Source: an uncultured Lachnospiraceae bacterium (lineage in GTDB: Bacteria; Bacillota; Clostridia; Lachnospirales; Lachnospiraceae). From it: DNA of 64,000 nucleotides. The position numbers and the translations under genes were made by a program. Below are positions 58,512 through 64,000 of the stretch, one piece after another (position 1 is the first letter of the stretch; each line of letters opens with the position of its first letter). The notes beneath the pieces are model-generated. The model saw only the letters and a list, made by a program, of their open reading frames with translations, was not told the DNA's origin and searched no databases. Location: assembly GCA_910588775.1 (NCBI GenBank), contig CAJURH010000003.1:42336-106335 (forward strand), written 5' to 3'.

Positions 58512-59555
58512 ATGACGTTTACCAAATCAGAATTGCTTGAAAGGCTGCGGGAGGAGATTTCCGCTCAGGAGTGGCATGGGTTGGAAAGCGATGGAGAGAC
58601 GCCCATCAGTTCGTTTAACCGAAGCGTGTTGCTGGAATTGAGGGAGGCGCATATTTCCCGGGAAGGGGACGTACAGGAGGCGCGAGTGGAGGGGCTTTAT
58701 AACGCGCTGAAAGACTTCCTGGGCGAGCATTTGAAGGATAAGCCCGATGGGTGGAAATGGATTTTCATTTCCTGTCTATATCGGACCTTTATAGAGGAGC
58801 GTCCCATGCACCCGGAAGACGCGGTGGGGATTAAGGTTTCCCAGGCGGACGGTAAGACGGTCTACGAGTGTCCGGTGAAATCCAGTAAGAAAGGCTCCGT
58901 CTGTTCGTATTGCGTTTGCAAGCGCATGTCCAACTACGAGATTATGAAGCGGCAGATGCAAAAGGAATTTGTTAAATATCCCCAGGAACAGATGATTGGA
59001 AAGTTCGGGCTTCAAAGCGACGGGGATTACATTTACATACGATTTATAAGCCGCCCATACAGGATTGGCCGCGTCAGCGGGGAAGTCCGGTGGCTGGATG
59101 AGCGGTCGGGGAACTGGGAGGAGGCCGATTACAATGAGGCCATGACCATTTACGATGTGCTGTGTTATTCCAAAGAAAATTGCGCCTTGGCAGGAGAATT
59201 TGTGAATATGAAGAGCCTGTCTTCCATACAGGGTGGTTCTATGTCCGTGGGCAGCGGTCTTTTTCAAGATACGGAAAAGCTCTTCGATCACAGGGAAGGG
59301 GAGCTGGCCGCTGCCTGTGAGAAGCTAAACGGGACAAAATGGGGCAAAGGGGACGTGGCGTATCAGTTGCCGATGTTTGATTTTATGCCCATTGGGATTC
59401 AGTTCTGGAATTCGGATGAGGATTTCCCAGCCAGCCTGCAGTGGTTCGTGGATAAAAATATGGTGGATTATATGCACTTTGAGACGGTATGGTTTGCGCT
59501 CTCCCATCTGCTGCGTCGGATAAAAGAGGAAATGGGCGGGAATCTGGAAACTTGA
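58512..59555 (+). CDS. DUF3786-like protein
   Basis: 347 aa. The C-terminal half (GKFGLQSDGDYIYIRFISRPY, IYDVLCYSKENCALAGEFVNMKSL, PMFDFMPIGIQFWNSDEDFPAS) matches my recollection of DUF3786, found in anaerobes and sometimes near corrinoid or Fe-S enzymes. A cysteine cluster (SVCSYCVCKRM, near residue 128) may bind metal. The ATG at 58512 follows GGAAGG; the ATG at 58482 has no site. Function unknown. Confidence 0.65.
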   Translation: MTFTKSELLERLREEISAQEWHGLESDGETPISSFNRSVLLELREAHISREGDVQEARVEGLYNALKDFLGEHLKDKPDGWKWIFISCLYRTFIEERPMHPEDAVGIKVSQADGKTVYECPVKSSKKGSVCSYCVCKRMSNYEIMKRQMQKEFVKYPQEQMIGKFGLQSDGDYIYIRFISRPYRIGRVSGEVRWLDERSGNWEEADYNEAMTIYDVLCYSKENCALAGEFVNMKSLSSIQGGSMSVGSGLFQDTEKLFDHREGELAAACEKLNGTKWGKGDVAYQLPMFDFMPIGIQFWNSDEDFPASLQWFVDKNMVDYMHFETVWFALSHLLRRIKEEMGGNLET

Positions 59556-59615
59556 TTTTGCGTTTCGGATGTTATAAAATGGGAAATGTGATGAACGGCA
59601 GAAAGGAGACGGCAT

Positions 59616-60818
59616 ATGGGAATGAATCAGACGCCCGCCTCGGAGCGGGTGCATATCAGTTTTTTTGGAAAGCGAAACGCGGGCAAATCCAGTGTGATTA
59701 ACGCGGTGACAGGACAGGATCTGGCCATTGTGTCCCAGGTGAAAGGAACCACCACGGACCCGGTGTACAAGACCATGGAACTGCTGCCTCTGGGCCCGGT
59801 GGTGGTGATAGATACGCCTGGCATTGATGATGAAGGGGAGCTGGGAAAGCTGCGCATTCGGAAGAGTTACCAGGTATTGAATAAAACGGACGTGGCGCTG
59901 CTTATTGTGGACGGAACGGCGGGCAGGCAGCCGGAAGATGAGATGCTGATTCGGCGTTTTCAAGATAAGGAGATTCCCTATCTGGTGGTCTATAACAAAA
60001 TGGATCTGATGGAGGGGGAGCCTTCCTGTGGCGAAGACGAGATGTGGGTCAGCGCCAAGGAGAAGAAGAACATCTGGGAGCTGAAGGAACGGATTGCCCA
60101 GCTTGGCAAACAGGAGGAGTCGGATAAGCGGATTGTGTCGGATCTGATGAAGTCTGGGGATTTCCTGGTGTTGGTGGTTCCCATTGACAAGGCGGCGCCC
60201 AAAGGCCGGCTGATTCTTCCCCAGCAACAGACCATCCGGGACATTCTGGATGGGAATGGGTCCGCCATTGTGGTGAAGGAGGACGGCTTGAAGGACGCGC
60301 TGGAGAAATTGGGACAGCCGCCCAGGCTCGTGATTACCGACAGCCAGGTTTTTGACAGCGTGGCTAAAGACACGCCGCGGGATGTGCCGCTGACTTCCTT
60401 TTCCATCTTATTTGCCAGATACAAAGGAGATTTGGCGGAGGCGGTGCGTGGCGTGAAAGCTGTGGATTCCCTTCAGAGCGGGGACCGGATTCTAATTGGG
60501 GAAGGCTGCACCCATCACCGCCAGTGCGACGACATCGGCACGGTGAAGATACCCCGGTGGCTGAAGGAGCGGGCCGGGTGTGAGCTGGAATTTGACTTTA
60601 CGTCGGGCACGGAATACCCCGATGACTTATCCCCGTACCGGATGATTGTTCATTGTGGCGGGTGTATGCTCAACGCCCGCGAGATGCGCTATCGCGTGCA
60701 ATGCGCGGTGGATCAGGGGATTCCGATTACCAACTATGGCATATTAATCGCTTATCTGCGGGGCATTTTGGAGCGGAGCGTGGAGCCCTTTCCAGAAATC
60801 TTGCGGCTTCTGAAATAG
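59616..60818 (+). CDS. hydF: [FeFe]-hydrogenase H-cluster maturation GTPase HydF
   Basis: 400 aa. G-domain with P-loop FFGKRNAGKSSVINAV, DTPGIDDEGE and NKMD; dimerisation domain; C-terminal Fe-S domain with CTHHRQCDDIG and HCGGCMLN supplying cluster ligands. HydF is the scaffold that delivers the 2Fe subcluster to hydrogenase. hydE, hydG and the hydrogenase are not in this window. AAAGGAGACGG precedes the ATG. Shows an H2-metabolising anaerobe. Confidence 0.95.
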   Translation: MGMNQTPASERVHISFFGKRNAGKSSVINAVTGQDLAIVSQVKGTTTDPVYKTMELLPLGPVVVIDTPGIDDEGELGKLRIRKSYQVLNKTDVALLIVDGTAGRQPEDEMLIRRFQDKEIPYLVVYNKMDLMEGEPSCGEDEMWVSAKEKKNIWELKERIAQLGKQEESDKRIVSDLMKSGDFLVLVVPIDKAAPKGRLILPQQQTIRDILDGNGSAIVVKEDGLKDALEKLGQPPRLVITDSQVFDSVAKDTPRDVPLTSFSILFARYKGDLAEAVRGVKAVDSLQSGDRILIGEGCTHHRQCDDIGTVKIPRWLKERAGCELEFDFTSGTEYPDDLSPYRMIVHCGGCMLNAREMRYRVQCAVDQGIPITNYGILIAYLRGILERSVEPFPEILRLLK

Positions 60819-60833
60819 GCTGGCAGAGAGGTT

Positions 60834-61136
60834 ATGATTTCTTTCGCGGGCCGTATTCTAAAAGGAAGTTCTTTAGAAATTCAAAGCTGCATGGAGGAGG
60901 AAATGGCAGGCTCGAAACGTATGCGGTGGGAATTTGGCAGGAATTTGTCAATGTACCGGAAGAGGAGAGGCTTTACGCAGGAATCCCTGGGAAGATGCGT
61001 GGGAGTGTCCAGGACGTACATCAACCGCCTGGAGCGGGGCAGGGGCAATCCTACTTTTGCAATGGTAATGCGTCTGGCAGAGGCATTGAGAATCGACGCC
61101 AGTTTTCTTTTATTTGGTATTCGCTACAAGGATTGA
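60834..61136 (+). CDS. XRE-family HTH protein
   Basis: 100 aa at most. HTH in RRGFTQESLGRCVGVSRTYINRLERGRGNPTF. The start is uncertain: ATG at 60834 (weak AGAGG), 60891 or 60903 (GGAGGAGG but very close). The HTH lies within all three. It begins 15 nt after hydF. Could be a small repressor or the relic of a larger regulator. Confidence 0.75.
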   Translation: MISFAGRILKGSSLEIQSCMEEEMAGSKRMRWEFGRNLSMYRKRRGFTQESLGRCVGVSRTYINRLERGRGNPTFAMVMRLAEALRIDASFLLFGIRYKD

Positions 61137-61162
61137 CAAAGGAGTTTATACCTGATATCATT

Positions 61163-61214
61163 TTTTCAAACACACTATCGAACAAAGGCGTTCTCACTAG
61201 AGTGTGTTTGAAAA
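61163..61214. repeat. Inverted repeat of the boundary motif
   Basis: TTTTCAAACACACT (61163-61176) and AGTGTGTTTGAAAA (61201-61214) are perfect 14-nt complements around a 24-nt loop. The right arm is also the left end of the element at 61201-61358, so three boundary copies sit in 200 nt, as if two elements had inserted in tandem. Confidence 0.75.
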
Positions 61215-61358
61215 CTGCTTTTTGCAAGGTGCATGCAACGTGTGGTGGGAGATTTATTTCCGACTGAGGAGTCATAGCGGACTATGTCAACGAGACTCGG
61301 GGTAAATCTTCCGCCCAGTGGGGGATGCAGAATGCGGGAATGGGTTTTCAAACGCGCT
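61201..61358 (+). repeat. Dispersed inverted-repeat element, copy 2 (158 nt, structured)
   Basis: Ends GTGTTTGAAAA and TTTTCAAACGC pair. Inside, GGTGGGAGATTTA (61244-61256) can pair over 13 bp with TAAATCTTCCGCC (61303-61315), TGCAT with ATGCA, and a central hairpin CATAG-CGGA-CTATG is enclosed by GAGTC/GACTC. Shares GTTTGAAAA, TGC, TGCATG and GTGGgGAGAT blocks with the copy at 979 on the opposite strand. It lies in the glnA leader region. Confidence 0.65.
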
Positions 61359-61381
61359 TAATCTTAGAAGAGCGCCTTTTT
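61354..61381 (+). terminator. Terminator-like hairpin in the glnA leader
   Basis: GCGCT (61354-61358) and AGCGC (61371-61375) pair, followed by CTTTTTCT. It ends 29 nt before the glnA ATG and the left arm is the last part of the repeat element. It could act as an attenuator; the stem is short, so this is tentative. Confidence 0.4.
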
Positions 61382-61410
61382 CTGTCTTATTTTATAAAAG
61401 GAGAACTACG

Positions 61411-62742
61411 ATGGCAAAGTATGCAAAAGCAGATATTTTCCGCATTATGGAGGAAGAGGATGTGGAATTTATCCGTCTTCAGTTCACGGATATGTTTGGA
61501 ATGTTTAAAAACGTGGCGATCACTTCCAGCCAGCTAGAGAAGGCTTTGGATAACCAGTGCATGTTTGACGGCGCTTTCATTGACGGCTTTGTTCGAATTG
61601 AGGAGTCGGATATGTATCTGCATCCGGATTTGGACACGTTCCAGATTTTCCCTTGGAGGCCCCAGCAGGGCAAAGTTGCGCGCCTGATTTGCGACGTTTA
61701 CCGGCCCAATGGGGAACCCTTTGAGGGCGATCCCCGGTATATTTTAAAAAGGGCGCTTTCTCAGGCGGAGGATATGGGCTATGTGTTCCATGTGGGTCCG
61801 GAGTGTGAGTTTTTCCTATTCCATACGGACGATAACGGTATGCCCACTACGCTGACTCACGAGAAGGCGGGATATTTTGACATGGGTCCGGTGGATCTGG
61901 GGGAAAATGCCCGCAGGGATATGGCGCTGACGTTGGAGGAGATGGATTTTGAGATTGAGGCTTCTCACCATGAGGCGGCGCCTGCCCAGCATGAGATAGA
62001 TTTCCGGTACGGTCCCGCCTTGCGGATTGCCGACGACATCATGACTTTTAAGCTGGCGGTGAAGACCATCGCCAAGAGGCACGGACTTCACGCTACGTTT
62101 ATGCCAAAGCCCAAATATGGGGTGAGCGGGTCGGGTATGCACATCCATATGTCTTTGTCCCGGGATGGCAGGAATGTATTTACAGATCCCAGCGATGCCC
62201 GGGGGCTAAGTCAGGAAGCGTATTGCTTTATTGGTGGGATTATGAAACATATAAGTGGCGTCACTGCCATTGCAAATCCGTTGGTGAACTCTTATAAACG
62301 GCTGGTCAGCGGTTATGAGGCTCCCACGCATATTGCCTGGTCGGCCGCCAACCGCAGTCCTCTGATTCGCATTCCGGCTGTCCGCGGGAAAGGCGTCCGG
62401 GTGGAACTGCGCTCTCCAGACCCGTCGGCGAATCCCTATCTGGTCCTTGCGGTGTGTCTTGCGGCAGGGCTGGAGGGAATCCGGGAACAGATACAGCCGC
62501 CGGACAGCGTGGACCAGAACATATATGAAATGTCTGAAGAGGCCAGAGAGGCGGCGGGCATTCGTCCTCTGCCCCGATCTCTGCAGGAGGCGCTGCGGGA
62601 ACTGGATAAGGACGAACTTGTAAAAGGGACGCTGGGCGAAAAATTTTCGAAAGCTTATCTCCAGGCCAAGACGGCCGAATGGCGGCAGTATGCGGATCAG
62701 GTGACTGCTTGGGAGTTGGAACAGTACCTCTACAAAATTTAG
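61411..62742 (+). CDS. glnA: Glutamine synthetase type I
   Basis: 443 aa, GSI-alpha size. ATP-dependent ligation of ammonium to glutamate. Signatures: FTDMFGMFKNVAI, VGPECEFFLF, EASHHEAAPAQHEIDFRYG, PKYGVSGSGMHIHMSL (metal/ATP), and NRSPLIRIPAVRGKGVRVELRSPDPSANPY. The ATG at 61411 follows AAAGGAGAACTACG. Not adenylylated by family type; the next gene encodes an ANTAR regulator. Confidence 0.96.
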   Translation: MAKYAKADIFRIMEEEDVEFIRLQFTDMFGMFKNVAITSSQLEKALDNQCMFDGAFIDGFVRIEESDMYLHPDLDTFQIFPWRPQQGKVARLICDVYRPNGEPFEGDPRYILKRALSQAEDMGYVFHVGPECEFFLFHTDDNGMPTTLTHEKAGYFDMGPVDLGENARRDMALTLEEMDFEIEASHHEAAPAQHEIDFRYGPALRIADDIMTFKLAVKTIAKRHGLHATFMPKPKYGVSGSGMHIHMSLSRDGRNVFTDPSDARGLSQEAYCFIGGIMKHISGVTAIANPLVNSYKRLVSGYEAPTHIAWSAANRSPLIRIPAVRGKGVRVELRSPDPSANPYLVLAVCLAAGLEGIREQIQPPDSVDQNIYEMSEEAREAAGIRPLPRSLQEALRELDKDELVKGTLGEKFSKAYLQAKTAEWRQYADQVTAWELEQYLYKI

Positions 62743-62771
62743 CTTTCTATAAAAACATAAGGAGTATTTTG

Positions 62772-63302
62772 ATGAGCAATGTAGTGGTAGTGTTTCCGAA
62801 ACCAGAGGACGCCAAAAGCATTCGGAACCTTCTAGTGCGCAATGGCATTCAGGTGGCTGGGGTGTGCACAACTGGAAGCCAGGCGCTCAGTTACATAGAT
62901 GGCCTGGCCTCCGGAATTGTGGTGTGTGGGTATCGGTTCCGGGACATGCTGTATACGGAGCTTAAGAGCCAGATGGGTCCCGGTTTCGATATGCTGCTTC
63001 TGGCTTCCCAGAGGGTTCTTGCGGAAAAAGGGCCAGATGGGGTCATGGCGGTGGGTATGCCCTTGAAAGTCCACGAATTAATTGATACAATAAACATGAT
63101 GGAGGGCGCTCTTCGAAAGAGCGGGAAGAGGAGCCGGCAGCGCAGTCCCCGGGAGAAGGCGGTCATTGAAAAGGCGAAGAGGCTTCTCATGGAGCGTAAT
63201 CACATGTCGGAGGAGGAAGCCCACCGCTATGTGCAGAAATGCAGCATGGACAACGGATACAGCATGGTGGAGACGGCGGAAATGATCATTAGTTTGATGT
63301 AA
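62772..63302 (+). CDS. ANTAR-domain response regulator-like protein
   Basis: 176 aa. N-terminal pseudo-receiver (VVVVFPKPEDAKSIRNLLVRNG; the acidic pocket and phospho-Asp of true receivers are not conserved, with CGYRFRD at the expected position) and a C-terminal ANTAR three-helix domain (EKAVIEKAKRLLMERNHMSEEEAHRYVQKCSMDNG). ANTAR proteins bind paired hairpins in RNA and prevent termination. Its location 29 nt after glnA suggests control of nitrogen genes. Confidence 0.88.
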   Translation: MSNVVVVFPKPEDAKSIRNLLVRNGIQVAGVCTTGSQALSYIDGLASGIVVCGYRFRDMLYTELKSQMGPGFDMLLLASQRVLAEKGPDGVMAVGMPLKVHELIDTINMMEGALRKSGKRSRQRSPREKAVIEKAKRLLMERNHMSEEEAHRYVQKCSMDNGYSMVETAEMIISLM

Positions 63303-63314
63303 GGAGGAGGCCAA

Positions 63315-64000
63315 TGAGATTTACCAAGATGCACGGCATCGGAAACGATTATGTATATGTAAATTGTCTGGAGGAGGAAGTTCCCGACCCGGGCCGGGTG
63401 GCGCGTCTGGTCAGCGACCGTCATTTTGGCGTGGGTTCGGACGGACTGATTCTGATTCGGCCTTCTAAGGAGGCGGACTTCTGCATGGATATGTACAATG
63501 CGGACGGCTCCCAGGGGGCTATGTGCGGAAACGGCATCCGTTGCGTGGGAAAATATGTGTACGATCACGGTTTGACGGGCAAGGAGCGGATACGCATCGA
63601 GACGAAAAGCGGAGTTAAATCTCTGGAGTTGACCGTACAGGATGGCAAAGTCAGATTGGTGAAAGTGGGCATGGGCGCGCCGGATTTGTCTGCGAAGAAT
63701 ATTCCCATTTCCATACAGGAGGAACAGGCGGTGGATTTTCCCATTCAGGTGGATGAGCGGGAATTTCATTTCACCGGAGTGTCGATGGGAAATCCCCATG
63801 CGGTGGTCTATGTGGAGGACGTGAACGGGTTTGACATAGAGAAATGGGGACCCAAATTCGAGGGACATCCCATGTTTCCGGACAGGGTGAACACGGAATT
63901 TTGTAAGGTTTTGGATGAGGAGACCATACAGATGCGGGTCTGGGAGCGGGAACCCGGATTTGGTGGGCAGCATGAGCGCGAGCACCGCGTAGATCGTGGC
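63315..64000 (+). CDS. dapF: Diaminopimelate epimerase, 5' part; sequence aberrant at end
   Basis: 228 codons to the window edge. MRFTKMHGIGNDYVYVNC, GVGSDGLILI, MYNADGSQGAMCGNGIRC with the first catalytic Cys, and GNPHAVVYVED are clear. Converts LL- to meso-diaminopimelate. After MRVWER (about 63950) family members read GSGET-ACGTGA, with the second catalytic Cys; here the frame instead reads EPGFGGQHEREHRVDRG with no match. AGGAGGAGGCCA precedes the ATG at 63315. Confidence 0.9.
63951..64000. other. Probable breakpoint within dapF
   Basis: Sequence after 63950 no longer resembles dapF and is GC-rich. The reverse strand reads a plausible membrane-protein segment (ATIYAVLALMLPTKSG). Either another DNA segment joins here or the assembly is chimeric. 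Confidence 0.55.

Noticed and set aside
61261..61320. ANTAR-type paired hairpins in the glnA leader
   Set aside because: A hairpin CATAG-CGGA-CTATG exists, but I could not find two stems with the required hexanucleotide loops, so the RNA target is not claimed.

Overview
The window looks like chromosome from an anaerobic, spore-forming member of the Clostridia, most likely Lachnospiraceae. Supporting signs are AGGAGG-type ribosome binding sites, TTGnnn-17-TATAAT promoters, a spore maturation gene (spmA), an [FeFe]-hydrogenase maturase (hydF), a monofunctional PheB/homoserine kinase/aspartokinase cluster, and several protein families common in that group (DUF6506, DUF6951, DUF5714, DUF3786, DUF975). 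Family calls come from reading the proteins, not from a database search.

Layout. 0-9.9 kb: a SAM methyltransferase, a small-multidrug-export-type membrane protein, hisC with an unusually long FtsA-like actin homologue, tRNA-Ser(CGA), tRNA-Gln(CUG), then cvfB-dnaE. 9.9-18.7 kb: AIM24 and TerD stress proteins, two nitroreductases, an RlmI-like methyltransferase, a Na+/H+ antiporter, a cupin/carboxymuconolactone decarboxylase pair, and a four-gene operon around an Fe-S aldo/keto reductase. 18.8-23.3 kb: a sensory cluster in which a histidine kinase and NarL-type regulator lie between two membrane-anchored solute-binding proteins, with no permease. 23.3-29 kb: EamA half-transporter, RibD/DHFR-like protein, sugar kinase plus class II aldolase, a Cys-rich DUF5714 protein, and prfB with a programmed frameshift. 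29-36.5 kb: ACT protein, proposed homoserine kinase and aspartokinase in one run, small membrane proteins, and tex. 36.6-38.9 kb: a decayed hcp locus (Fe-S protein and Crp regulator intact, only the end of Hcp left) and spmA. 38.9-43.9 kb: a two-component system driving an ABC-2 exporter, interrupted by a 165-nt palindrome. 44-56.2 kb: an AraC-GNAT fusion, a MATE pump, regulators, a CAT-like acetyltransferase, a flavodoxin, a broken MGMT-like gene, a chemoreceptor, crcB, two metallo-hydrolases and a J-domain protein. 56.4-64 kb: a second MATE pump, an O-acetyltransferase, DUF3786, hydF, glnA with an ANTAR regulator, and the start of dapF, whose sequence departs from the family 50 nt before the window ends.

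The most interesting non-gene content is repeat structure. A dispersed element bounded by GTGTTTGAAAA and its complement occurs in full at 979-1085 and 61201-61358, with partial copies elsewhere; a separate near-perfectly symmetric palindrome lies at 41934-42098. There are five probable gene relics (4973, 19870, 36590, 49041 and possibly 48105). Two RNA-level control points can be read directly: the prfB frameshift, whose in-frame stop is UAA instead of the usual UGA, and a terminator-like hairpin in the glnA leader next to a gene for an ANTAR (antiterminator-type) protein. I saw no rRNA, CRISPR array, intact transposase or prophage.
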